DNA from: Endocalyx cinctus
Taxonomy: Eukaryota; Ascomycota; Sordariomycetes; Amphisphaeriales; Apiosporaceae
Direction of reading: 5' to 3'
NCBI GenBank assembly: GCA_001600455.1
Contig: BCKC01000001.1
Span: 6,102,441-6,166,440 of the forward strand
DNA length: 64,000 bases
Numbering within the stretch: position 1 is the stretch's first letter; each line of letters starts with the position of its first letter. The translations under genes and the position numbers were made by a program. This document shows, piece after piece, positions 52,101-64,000 of the stretch. Below the pieces are notes generated by a model. The model saw nothing but the letters and a program-made list of their open reading frames with translations. It made no database searches and was not told the origin of the DNA.

Positions 52101-54200
52101 GTAAAGTTATACCTGTAGATTGGTCCTATCACCTGACGTTCCTTTCAAGTCCACAACTTGGTTAACTAATAGATACTCGAACGTGTTCACCCGTTACCAC
52201 TAAACCACTTATATAAGTAGTGCCGAAATAATGCAATGAACAAACAAACATACTGTACTGCGCAGTAGGTTCCGTAAAAGCTTAACTATTGGTTACATAC
52301 GTACGTAGTAAAACTACTATGTAAAGTTCAATGAAAATGATTATCAATAGGACTTTTGAACCACATCTCATGTAACACAACCATCTCTCTGCGTCTGCTA
52401 TTTAAAACCCTCTTAACCAATTACACCGTCAGACTGAACCACTTTTAAACATCACAATGAAATTAAAACCAGACTACCCCATAACTTATAGACCGTCATG
52501 TGTCCCGTTTTCCGTCTCAACTCGCATTCGATTAACAATACAGCTTCTCGTCGCCCCTCTATGTCCCTCCCTCCCTCGCTCGCGGCATATCCGCTAAAGG
52601 GTCTAGTCATGCACCTGCCATCATAACGAAGGATACCCAATTTAGATTAAAGTCCCTTTTTAATTTGTTCCATCGTCGTGACAGAAGAGAAAAGACGGAA
52701 GTGCGACCAATTGAATTCCGTACGCGGCGACGTACATAAGGATTTTGTCTCCATCTACTCCATAGAGAATATACAATCCTCTGAATACGGAGAAGGAGGA
52801 AGAAGAAAAAGAATCTGAGAACAAAGGTTAAACGAACAGGTGGGGAAAGATATGCAGCAGCACTGACGTTGGCATCCGCAGCAAATCGAGCCCTAAAGCC
52901 CCCCCTCTCTCTCTTTAATGCACAGAGCAAATGGAGACCCAAACTACATCTATACATGCATATTCCCACTCCGAGCCTATCACGATAAAGAATTTACCTG
53001 GTCCGGACTAAGTTACAGGAGTATGACGTGCCTAATGCAATCTCCGTCTTAAGTTTTAGGGCCATCTGGGTCCTCCAAGGGTCCTTAACTAATTAAAACC
53101 TCATCTAACTAAATGTAAGCTATTCTATTTTCTTACGGGTACAGTCTTACCGCGCCGTAACGTAACTGCTACTCTTTTTTTTTTTTCTCGCAGCCCCAGC
53201 CTCCCTCCCTAACTGTCGTCGCGCGGGTCGATCAGCCTTTCTCAAATTTCGCACTTCTTCCCTCGCAGAGGACGGATACGCTACGCTGGATATCCCCCAT
53301 ACGATCAATGACCCCATTAAATTGTCTATGTCAAATAAGGGAAAGGAAAAGTGAATGACAAGCCTGCCATTGCATGGGTAAATATAGCTAAGTTTCACCA
53401 TATGCAGTAATGATAGAATGTAGAATAGAGTATATTGCTCTGAAGTTATCAAATTCGGAAAATGCCGTTTAATACGCAACCGCACGTTTATGATATCTGG
53501 ATCATTCAAATAATCACGTGGGTGTTAGTTCGTCGTCGTGTTCTCGGCATCGTCAATATCTATGAATTCATTTAATTATTATTTTTTGTTCATTAAATCG
53601 AGATGCCAAACTGAAAATACAAAATAACCTTGTAATTACGCAAGTCGCGGCATCAGGTTGATTCAGGAGAACCAGCGGCCCAAGAAGCAACATTTCCAAA
53701 TTGGTCTTCTGGCATATACGTCTGTTTCTATTGTTCAATGGTGATGTTTTATTTAGATCTAAGGGGGAAAAAACGAGTCAGTGTAAACTATCAAGTCAGT
53801 GCATACTGACAAAGATCTTTTTGCCTACGACGTCGATCCCCGCTGTCGAGCGGCAACTTTCCAAATTAATTACACACTAACATTAATTACCCTTATTTTA
53901 AACCTGAACTAAAGTAGTCTTGTTCTTCAGTTCTTGTTCTTGTTCTCTCTCTTTTTTTTCTTTCTTATCTGGGGATATTGATACTCTAATCGCCAAGCTC
54001 TCCACTACAAGCTACGCTTTGATGATACGACGGGGATTTTTTTTTTCTCCTTCTCCCTATACCTCTTTATCTCTTACTCAGTCTCATCAATATAAGGCGT
54101 TTATTTCAAACGCCACCCCCATCCACGAGCGCTAAGCGTCAACTTGTTTAGTAAAATAAGACGGTAAAAAAGATATCTATAACCATTAGATAATACATTA
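46151..54200. other. Gene desert, part 2
   Basis: About 8 kb without a convincing gene. The longest frames are 100-127 codons (46392-46769 plus, hydrophobic because T-rich; 49019-49402 minus; 50405-50767 plus; 52607-52969 minus; 53147-53509 minus). None has a domain, conserved spacing or splice pattern that I can defend. TACTCCGTA words occur at 51200-51208 and 52051-52059, and an imperfect TTATTG microsatellite at 48039-48083. Confidence 0.5.
48039..48083. repeat. Imperfect TTG/TTATTG microsatellite
   Basis: A run of TTG and TTA trinucleotides, with TTATTG repeated several times, directly after a T-rich tract. Confidence 0.7.
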
Positions 54201-57200
54201 CTACGCTACGTCGCAGTTCTTGTAAATCATTACATGGCAACATCCCAACTGCGCACGAGGCAATGTCACCAAAAAAGGTGGAAATTTCGCCACGATAATA
54301 GTTAGATTTGGAGGTCCTTGGAAGGGTAAGAAAAAAAAACGTGGGTGCTATTCCTGGTTACATCATTCCAGACGTGGGAGATTTGTCGTTATCGCTTTAC
54401 TCTATATTGTTGATCATTAAATTAGTATAGAGTTCATAAGCCAGTTCGGTGGGGGGTTGTTTGAACAATTCAAATGCCCGTTTAAGTTTTTTCTCCAGAG
54501 ATTAAAACCGAAGAGATAAGGAGAAGGTGGGGACGGGAAACGGAAACGAAATCAGGGTGTACGAACCCGACCACGCTGTTGGCCGGAACGGAAGTCAGGC
54601 TTATGGAAAAGAGCTTCCGATAGAAGTCTTTTTCTTTCTTTTTCTTTATCTAATGTATATGCATGCTTACTTCATCGTACTAGTAGGTATGCATTAAAAT
54701 TGCTTACAAGCGGAGCCTCTTCAGTTTCGTGGGCATAATGCGGGGTTTTCTTCCTCTTCTCTTCACTCTAAACGAGCAGCGAGAGACATTGCGCATCTCG
54801 ATTGTTGTCGTCTGATATGAAAAAAAAAAAAAAAAAATAGTCACAAGTTCCAAAGAATATGGGATATGCAGTGTAGGATGAGAATGGCATCATCAACGGG
54901 GCCCTCCTCTTAGCGTGGTAGGTTATAGTACGAACAAAGGGCTGCGCTACTTTATCTTAATACAACCACTTCGGACTTACGCCGGTCTCCTTACTATCTA
55001 ACTTCACCTGGCCTTGCTAATGACGTTATGCTAGAATATACTCCTCTCTGAACCCTCAAAGACGTACGATGCAGGCTCACCAGTATATTAGCCTGGTGAG
55101 ATCTCATGATGCTTAGCTAAGCCGAAGGGGGGAAAGCCCTAAAAAAAAACAAATTCATCATCGAGATCGCAGTTGGTAAATCAGCTCATCCGACACCCAT
55201 TCAGGCCACCTAACGAGCCATTTCTAGGGGCTTCATTTCCATCTATACTATATCATACTTTGCTATTCTAGCTTTCAACCACACTATGGAATGAAATCCC
55301 GAGAGCGATAAATCCTTACGACTATTCAATCAATCATGTTACACAAATGAGTCATGACGTTGCGCAAGGCCTACGGCGTAATAAGCAGTATGGAGTGATA
55401 TTCTATTAGGTCTGCTGATGGCACCATGTAACCTCCGTACCTGAAATACCAAACTTTCGTGACCCCCCCACGGTATATCCATGGATGTAGTATAGATATC
55501 ATAATTACTTATACTAAGATATCAAGTGATTGAATCGTCAACACTGGGTGCTGTAATCAATTCTACAAATTTAACCCCCACGTGTTAATTATCGCCATAC
55601 GTACAAGGACATTTACATACTATGTAGTGTAGTACTAAGTGCGCGAAGTAACCTTTGTACGTGTAAGACCATGGAACATGATCATTACCATTTAGTACAG
55701 TTCTGGCACGCCACGGCAAATGAGGTGTAGCAAGCCAGTCCGTACCTGGTAAACAGATCCCTGTTCAGCCTCAATATTCTTCAGTGGTACACGTAAATTA
55801 AGTATAAATCTTGAAAAGACATCTCTCTACATACTCCGTATACGCATACGCAATTTTATCAAGACCACTTTTTTTTGTCTTGACAACTGTCAGCGGCGAG
55901 CATCGTACTGTTATCCTCAACGTGTCAAGTTCAGAAATCTGTCATATACATACGATATACATACAAGTACATGTACACTAGTGTGGAAATATATCCATAA
56001 TAAACAAGTGCCGTGCTCATTTTTTTTTTACTGACTAAAGTTCAACAACATGTAATTAATTGATGAGCACCCCAGACCCTAATACCATGGTTTACTTGCA
56101 AGCGTACGCTAGAAGGGTGGAGGGGAGGGGAATCATTAATGGAAAAGTTATCCACTTCACACGAGGTTCGTCGTAGACCATTACAGGAAGAAGAGTGGGA
56201 AAACTCCATAACGACCCTGATTTTATGCTTACATACTGTAGTACATCGTAGGTGCACAGTTGTCAATTATTCTGTGCTAAACTTTCAATTTCCCGATATC
56301 CGAGCTTCGAGGTACGCATTTTACCGTATTTCACCCTGTTTAGAGATGCGGACGCTCGTCCGCAGCTAGGAGGATAACTTACTAAAAGGAAAAAAAGGTA
56401 ACCCGGTGATACTCTTTTTTTGGGACTTCTTACGTGAAAGTCCTTATTTTCAGAATGTTTCGTTACATTGTTTCAAAGCTAATAATAAATTACGTCCAAA
56501 CATTTTGATGCCGCCTCAGATTTGATACACTAGATCTGCTACAGAATATTCTGTTGACCGGGTTGAGTAGGTGGAGGTCTAGTATGTATTAAAACATCGT
56601 CAGCGCCGCGATAATTCTACATATCTACATATAATACTCCGTAAGTCGTGCGTGTATAGTACGCGCAATAGGTGCGGGTTCGAAGAAGGGGGATCAACCT
56701 TGAAATCAAACGTTGACAGCCCGGGATAGGTCTGTCTTCCAGGTGCCGGGGAGTATACACCCTTGCGAACTAGAGTCTTCTCGAGTTAGGATCGAAATCA
56801 TCCAGAAACCGGGTAAGCCATCCTTACGCGACCGAAAAAAACGGAGAAGAAANAAAAAAAAAAAAAAAAGAAAGAGAGACGTAAAAGAAAACGGGGGTGA
56901 TCGACTAATTGTTTCGTCTGTCATTTTCTTTTTTGTCTCTTTAAAAATGATGCTACAGATAAAATAGGAAAAGTGATGATGCCAAGAAACCAAGGGATTT
57001 CAGGCTACTCTTACAATCTAGCCAAACTTCGGACACATTTTCTCTAGGCGCAAATTGAAGGATTATAGGATACGTTGGGTTAGGGCTAAAATTGTCGCTG
57101 ATCTTAATGAATTAAAGGAGACAAGCAGGAGGGACTAGAGTTCGTCGCTATGATATTCACATGCATATTATGTACTCACTGATAGAGGGTTTAGTTATTA

Positions 57201-58221
57201 CGGACGAGGAAACCAGAATAGGTAAGCCACCCTAGGCAGCCTAGGGCCAGCTACACTAGCATAGTTCACGGTAGTGTAGTGTACTACTCCGTATGTAGAC
57301 CTGAAGGCTTGCGTATTTTAGTGTGTAGTATACATGATCGCCTTCAGGGTTGATGATAGACACTCCCGTCCCGCGCTTATCGTTGACTAGAAGCGAGTGA
57401 GTGCGAGAGAAGGAAATAATAGTTGTACGATACTATGTATACCACCTAGTATGCTAGGTTTTGAGTGAGACATGGATCTTGAACGGGTAAGGGATTCGTT
57501 GGTGAGGTTACATTCGCGAGCATCAAACAGGGCCGTGTGTGCTCTCGCGTTCCAGAACCAGAACCTGTATCGGCACATACTCCCCCGGGTGGCTGAGCTA
57601 AGCTTTTGTGAAATATACTACACCATACGATACACGATATTTGTTTTTTTCCCCTTTTCAACGCTTTACATACATAATATACGCATTTTTTTCAATATTT
57701 GTAAAGAGAGTAACAAGTCCGAGAACACAGACTATCGAAATCAAATACATACACCGGAGAAATAATAATTCATGCCCACTGTGTCTGTATACTATCGATT
57801 ACGAATCTTTCTTCCGGGTATGATATTATGGCTTTTGGTTATGCGTATATATGTATATGTAAAGCCATAGATAAGAAAGGGCGGTGATCAATCATAGGGG
57901 TTTCTAGGATTTACGCATTACAACGTAGCTTTCGCGTATTGATAGAAGCCATCGTTTTTTGAAATCTCATTATTTGTGATTAATACTATGTACTATAATG
58001 CCCGCAAATCAACACGACGACCAAGGTCAACGACGTGTTATAATAGTATGCTATGTTAACTCCGGGTCCTAAGAGAAAATCTAGTATAGGAGGGGCGGAC
58101 CTGCATACAGTAGTAGATCACCATTCGCTAATTGCCGAAGCCCTGTTTGATAATTGTCCGAACGCCTTACACTAAAGAAAGATATACACAGTATCGCTGG
58201 TTGCGCAAAGGCCTATGACTA

Positions 58222-58223
<2 letters not shown>

Positions 58224-58253
<30 letters not shown>

Positions 58254-58258
58254 AAAAA
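58224..58258. repeat. C20 homopolymer joined to A15
   Basis: Twenty C are followed directly by fifteen A. This is a rare composite run that may be hypervariable, or a sequencing or assembly artefact. Confidence 0.85.
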
Positions 58259-60550
58259 GTCAAGCCTAAAATAAGGGGCTGATGTTACAATGAAAGAAAA
58301 TGCCTACGTGTAACTCCCCTATTTTATCCTATTGCACATATACTTTTTTCATCAATGGAGATTCAGATATGGCAATCTCAATCCGAGATCTCCAGGGGGG
58401 AATGTAGAAGAAATTGAGGATGGCGATGATCAATATGCAATATTTTCCGTTTTATAGGAGCAGACTAGGTGCGTTTAAGGTAAAGATTCGTTTTTTTTTT
58501 CTATAAGATCACATGAGACGACGTGCGGTAGAGGATGATGACGAAAGCACTAATCTCTCTTCCAGGGGGGTTTCAAGATCGCGATTGATATCGACACGAA
58601 GGGAAAGGGGAAAAAACCCCTCTTTCGAAATTCAAGGTTTTGCACGGAGTAAACAAAGGACTTTTAACTGTATCACGTTACTCTACGCCGTTAAACCCCC
58701 CGTCTCACTCGTAAGTTACGGGATGATTAACGGACGAAAAGAACAATAGATCGAATTTTTTCCAAGGTCAAATAAATTGAATATAGGAAAGATAGCGGGG
58801 AAGATTGGTGAAAAGCGTATCTGCCTTGGCCCATTGATTGATTGTCAATGAATTTGTAATACACCCTCTCATTTATTTAAGTATACCCTCTTAGAATAAC
58901 TCGAAGCTATCGAAATAAAGGGAGGGGGAAAAAAAAGAAAAAAAAGACAACGTGCGCTACATTAGACTAACCTACGAGATAGAGCTTACGGGGCAAGACT
59001 AAACAAACCTCCGCCCGGATCTCATTCCGGTATCAATTGTGATTATTCGCAACTATTTTCTTCGACTGACAGAAGTAGTCTTATTACAATAAGGGGTTAG
59101 TCCTGTGGTTCTTGTCTAACAAGGTCTCAGATAGTGGAAATATCTACAGGGTACTAGGTTGATACGGTAGTAAGTACACGTAGTATATAACTATACCTAC
59201 ATATACATATAGTACACTAGAGGATTTGATTCTTTAAGGCGTAGGACTAACTACTTCAAGGCATGCATATATATACTTATACCTTGGTATTGTATATCCA
59301 TATATACTATACTTGTACGTATACTGCGTAGTGTACTAGATTGCATGCATGCGTGCATAATTTATAAATACTATGAAATCCACCCCTCGACAGCTTTCAC
59401 CTAGGTGAGGTCGGTGGGAAGAGGGGCCGGATGGAACGGCAGAACGACGGGTAAGTCGACCGCCGCAGTAGTGGTATAACTTAGCATATATGTATGCGTC
59501 AAACTGCCGGATTTCATCCGTCAGGCTACTTAATTTTTTTTTTTTTTTTGGAGATAGCTTCTTCTCCATCAAGCATCAGTTAGTTTAGGTATCTCTTTTT
59601 TTGAACTTTTATTTAAAAGTAAAAAAAAAAAAAAAAAAAACGGATACATATCATTAATATATATAAAGAGCCAAGACTCATAGTCCATCGCAAGATAAAA
59701 TAGATAACAAAATAAGGATTAGAACAAAAAAAAGGAACTGATCAAGTGACATATGGTTCATGCGTAATACAACTTCTCTATTGCATACTCGTCGATGCTA
59801 CTGCATATGCATACGTAAGGTGAGAGATAGATTATAAAAATGGTATAAATAGGTATATTATGTATATGTAGTAAACATACTATGGTACGTAGTAAACGAT
59901 ATAGGATAAAGGTACGGAATATAGAGATGTATGGTAATGTATGTTCAAAGCGATACCAGAGCGGGAAAGCAACTCGTAAATATTTATAGCTTGCTTAGTA
60001 TTAGTCTACTTAGTACAGAATATATAAGCGGTTATCTAATCATTCGGTATCATCTGCTGGGGCGGATTTGCCAGATTAAAACAAGATTTTCTAGAAAAGA
60101 AACATGGCATTTAGTACGATGACCTTAGTTGCTCGGATATACGTCACATTGCGCGATTGTTTCATCGGTGAAGATTCCCTCCAGCTATCTGAATTCGGTC
60201 TAGAACGGATAGGGATGAATTATGCTTGAATTTCTTCCTATGCTTGTACTATTTCAAATGAGTTTAAGGAGTTTTCTTTTTCTTTTCTTTTTTTCTCCTT
60301 TGAGGGGCTGAGGGGCTGATGGATCCATACAATACGCTACACTACGAAGAACATGTATATTACATAGTATACACATATGTATATTATGTACATAGTAGTT
60401 AGGTTAGTATATACGCTACTAGGAATCAACAACTTGACATATCCGGTCCCATAAATCCTGTCACCAGGAAAATCAAACTTATCCAATCCAAGTATGGAAG
60501 CCGTGTACTAAGAAATACGTATATACGCTACATAGTGTCATACTGTCGAG

Positions 60551-60586
60551 GGGTATCAAGGGTATCCAGGACATCCAGGGTATCAA
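60551..60586. repeat. Four 9-bp tandem units (GGGTATCAA type)
   Basis: Units GGGTATCAA, GGGTATCCA, GGACATCCA and GGGTATCAA lie head to tail, followed by a partial GGGT. The array is small and degenerate, in non-coding DNA. Confidence 0.75.
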
Positions 60587-62573
60587 GGGTCTGCTCAATG
60601 TTAAACATACATATCAGTTCGGATTACACTGCGATTTTGAGAATACCCACCCGCGAACGGTTGATTAAGACCCCCCCCCCTCGAAGGACTTGGTTATTTA
60701 TTTAACTTTACGGAGTACTTTATACGCATTTCAGCTAATGTAAATAAAGAAGAGATTTATTACTTTGGACGGAGATTTCTTCTTTTCTTTTCTTTTTTTC
60801 TTCTTTTTTTCCCCTTTTCGTCGTAACACGAGCACGTGTTTAGAGCTCAGACATAACAATGACCGGGGGTGTGAGTTAACTTGACTTGGCTTTGTCTTGT
60901 CTTGTTCTCATCTCATGGGAAAGTAAAGCGAAGTTACGAGTTTACCTGTCTGCACCCCTCTCTCGGACTGTATCCCCGATGCTGTCAGACTGCCATTCGG
61001 AGGATTTATCATGGATTGTTTTTTCTTTTCTAATTTAATTAGTGCATCTGTCTAGTGTAGTGTACATAACTAGGTATCCTAGTATATCGTGTTCTTCTTA
61101 GTGTACTTGTAAGGTGTACAACAGCCAACTTACCTACCCATGCTTCACACGGGTAAGCCCTGAACAAAACACAGATAGAGATGGAGAGAGAGAACAGACA
61201 ATTGATTACTACCCAGTTAATGTAGTATTTCCTTGAACTCGACCCTCGCTAAATTGCCCTGGCAGTCCGATTTCGTCGAGGTAATGGTTCGCTAAACTTA
61301 AAATGTATAACAATACTATATCTATGTACTCCATACCTCGTCGTCGGCCTTAACAGCTCAGTTTAAATTACTAAGTAGGCATACAAAGCGGATTTTCGAA
61401 GGTGGGAGAACACTTTTTTTTTTCCAATGCCAATGCCCAGAATTATCGATGAGAGAGTTACACCGAGTTCCCCTGTACCTTACCTATACGCAATATCTCA
61501 AGGATGCGTATTGTCTATTGTTTACAAAGATCTCAATAGATCTCGATGTCACCAATTTAGGATCATAACCAAAACCCCCCTTGGCATGAGGTATTTACTC
61601 GTAGTACTAGCTTTTATCAGTCAGTCGTACTATCTATCTGCGCAATTGACCCAAAACGGCCGACGGGGAGAGGTAGATCGTAAGTTGGGCAGCATTGACA
61701 TCATATTCACCCTGAACTCTGCTTTACTTTACCATAGTCCATTGCATAGTCGGAAAGCTCAATGGGAAAAAAAGAGAGAGCGAGGCAAGCCTGTCGGAGA
61801 ATATCGTCAGATCATATGTAGGAACAAAGGCGGTATGATGATACTGTACGGATTTATGTTGCATTGCAGCGACCATACATAAAATAAGCAGTCTCCGGAA
61901 GATACCCCGACTTAGTTTACAGTTAGCGGTTGTGGCTCTACACCTATACTATCATACCTTATGCACCTTAGGATAGATGTTTTACCTTCTGCGTCGTGAT
62001 TGCGACGGTTCGGCGTCGACGATATAGTATGCAATTGTAGTGTATATGTCCTCACCGCAACAACGACCGACCACGAGGGCCTTTCATAAGATAAGCCTCA
62101 CAATATTTCCGCACTTCATGCAGCGATTGAAATTTTTTTACAAATTCAATCGAGAAGTTATTAGTCACGGCAATATTGACTTCGCTTGCCTCACTATCTG
62201 TTATTTTTCTTTTTTTCTCTCAAATCTCCTTCACCCCCCTCTTCGCTTCCCGAATGAGACAGCGAGTTTGCCCCTTGTCATTGCCCAGATGCCGCTCATC
62301 CGTAACTATATGACAGGCATAAAAAAAAATCCAAAATCTACTAGAACATTACTAGAAATTGAAGCCGTTGAACTCTATCTGTTTACGTATCTGTTCATCT
62401 AACTGAATGTTGCGAGTATCATTCTCCCTTATCTCAGGGGTGGGAGGAGGCGAATTGCTTCAGCTTTTTTTTTTAGGACTACAGATAGCATGATAATGAC
62501 GATGATGGTGATGATGATACTTCTCCACCCCAACCTCGCCCCAAACACCAAACNCCCCTCCCCCTTTTTTTTT

Positions 62574-62594
62574 TTCTTCTTCTTCTTCTTCTTC
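62574..62594. repeat. (TTC)7 microsatellite
   Basis: Seven TTC units follow a T run and a C-rich stretch that includes the N at 62554. Confidence 0.85.
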
Positions 62595-63671
62595 TGACGT
62601 TGCAGCTGCTCCCATCACCCGGGTTGAAAAAAGAGAAAGGGAAAGGGAAAAAAAAAAAGCTCAATCCCAAATGTGACGCACAATCGCTTGTTTTTTTTTT
62701 TTTTTGGCCACATTCTCGCATGATGGCAACCTTTCTATACTGGAAGGAATTACCCATGAGACATACATCTTCCTACCGCTTCCACCTGCAACTTTTCCCG
62801 AGTTAGACGACCCTAAAGTGGTAAGGTATACGAAGCTCTCGCGCTCTCTGCGTGTATCTGGATCAAGTCAGCTATCTTGGCCCAGCGTAGATTTACATAA
62901 AAAATCCTACCGTAGCAGTTTATGTATCCGTCATGAGCACATGAAATAAATACGATGAGCGACGACGCACTTTCGCCGCTTACTTGCAGTTTATTCTGTC
63001 CGTGCGGTCACGCGATTTCTGTCAAAAAGTTAGAAGGCTCTATGGAACCCTAAATTCGACAATCGCTCGCCAACGTTGGTTGGTCGCAATTGTTGAGATT
63101 TACTGATCTTTTTTTTTTTTGTTTCGTCCTTCATTAAAATGCAGGAATTGGCGAATCCCATGGGGAGTATCGGTGTGTCTTCTTCATTCTACCCCTCACA
63201 ACTCCCCCAACCCCTTTCTCTGCGCCGTTGGTGACGAGAAAGGGAGGGGAGAGAAAAAGGCGGGGTGTGTATATTTGTGGTAGGATTTCTGCAAGAGGCG
63301 TAGGGAAATGAGAATCAAATAAGACAAACAGACAAACAAAGTCTCATCGTCTTTCCCAGTATCATCGTCTGTCTTTCTGTCTGTTGGCTATTACTTGCGG
63401 TGATAAATGTTTTACCGCGATCACCACCCCTTATCACACACTTCTCTCTTTGCATCATTACACTACACAACGTACCTGCATGCGCGAGAGAGAGGCCGAT
63501 CACAGCTTTTTTTTGTGTTATTTTTTTGTGCATGCAGCGTTACAGCGTACCGTAGAAAGCCATCATTTTTTTTAAGCCTGGGCAGCTGGGATGGCGTTTT
63601 GTATCTACCCTGCTTGCAACTTACAGTGATACCTACGCGGTACCTAAGCCTATCTTGAATACCGACTTACC

Positions 63672-63689
63672 GGTGTCGGTGTCGGTGTC
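63672..63689. repeat. GGTGTC hexamer, three units
   Basis: Three perfect GGTGTC copies lie in tandem in non-coding DNA near the right edge of the window. Confidence 0.75.
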
Positions 63690-64000
63690 GATTGCATAAA
63701 TCTAGATAAATATATATATAAATTTTTTTCTCCTTAGATCCGTTTCCGTCGGGGAAGTAAGTAGATTAACGCAGGCCGGGATCTCTCTCGAATCAAGCGC
63801 CACCGAAGCGGATACTGTTGACTGTAAGCGCATCAAGTCGACAATAATATGATCTTTTTTCTTTTATTTTCTTTTTTCCTCGATAAGCGCCCTATGAAAC
63901 ATTGTGATTCGGCCGCCTGCATGAAGAAAAGACTCAAAAAAAAGCTTCCGACCCGGTTTTCTAGACCTCCTTATTATTATTATTATCATTATTTCCTTCG

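Larger units (their letters stand above)
54201..64000. other. Gene desert, part 3
   Basis: About 9.8 kb with no supported gene. It holds TACTCCGTA words at 55832, 56635, 57285 and (reverse) 60709, N characters at 56853 and 62554, a C20-A15 block, a (TTC)7 run and a 9-bp tandem repeat. The longest frame, 61427-61882 (151 codons), includes an internal Met followed by a signal-peptide-like stretch but lacks other support. Confidence 0.5.

Overview
The window reads as nuclear DNA of a filamentous ascomycete (Pezizomycotina, probably Sordariomycetes; the class is inference). Evidence: genes are broken by short GT..AG introns of 36-159 nt, many with CTAAC-like branch sites; C2H2 regulators have Q/S/P-rich tails; and the housekeeping genes (UFD2, YME1, a DOCK-type GEF) are of fungal type. 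I rebuilt splice junctions by hand. For all seven complete multi-exon genes the summed exon length is an exact multiple of three.

Layout. Genes lie in the first 40.4 kb: (1) a glycosyltransferase-like type II membrane protein, cut off by the window start (1-1191, -); (2) a very large DOCK-family Rac/Rho GEF (4162-10366, -); (3) a five-exon atypical C2H2 zinc-finger protein (12917-15247, -); (4) a probable small stress-type protein with a compact TATA/bZIP-site promoter (17090-17371, +); (5) the ubiquitin chain-elongation E4 enzyme UFD2 in eight exons (18549-22315, -); (6) a single-pass cell-surface protein with Cys-rich ectodomain and Pro-rich tail (25905-27677, +); (7) an NADP-dependent extended SDR reductase starting with two microexons (28558-29866, -); (8) the mitochondrial i-AAA protease YME1 (31914-34566, +); (9) a four-finger C2H2 transcription factor with a Q/H-rich tail (38859-40380, -). 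Two further short minus-strand ORFs have coding-like composition but no family match (25014-25229 and 37927-38136).

From 40.4 kb to the end (about 23.6 kb) I find no convincing gene. The DNA is A/T-rich, full of TAC/GTA words, homopolymers and microsatellites, with all four N characters of the window. It looks like a gene desert, perhaps decayed repeat DNA.

The genes do not form a pathway or a secondary-metabolite cluster. UFD2 and YME1 both serve protein quality control but in different compartments, and their proximity is probably coincidental. No mobile element with recognisable coding capacity, CRISPR array, rRNA or tRNA gene was found. The best leads outside ordinary annotation are a short word (TACTCCGTA, either strand) repeated at least ten times only in non-coding DNA, a 4 x 22 bp tandem repeat between two divergent genes, and the small gene at 17.1 kb with its hairpin-containing promoter.
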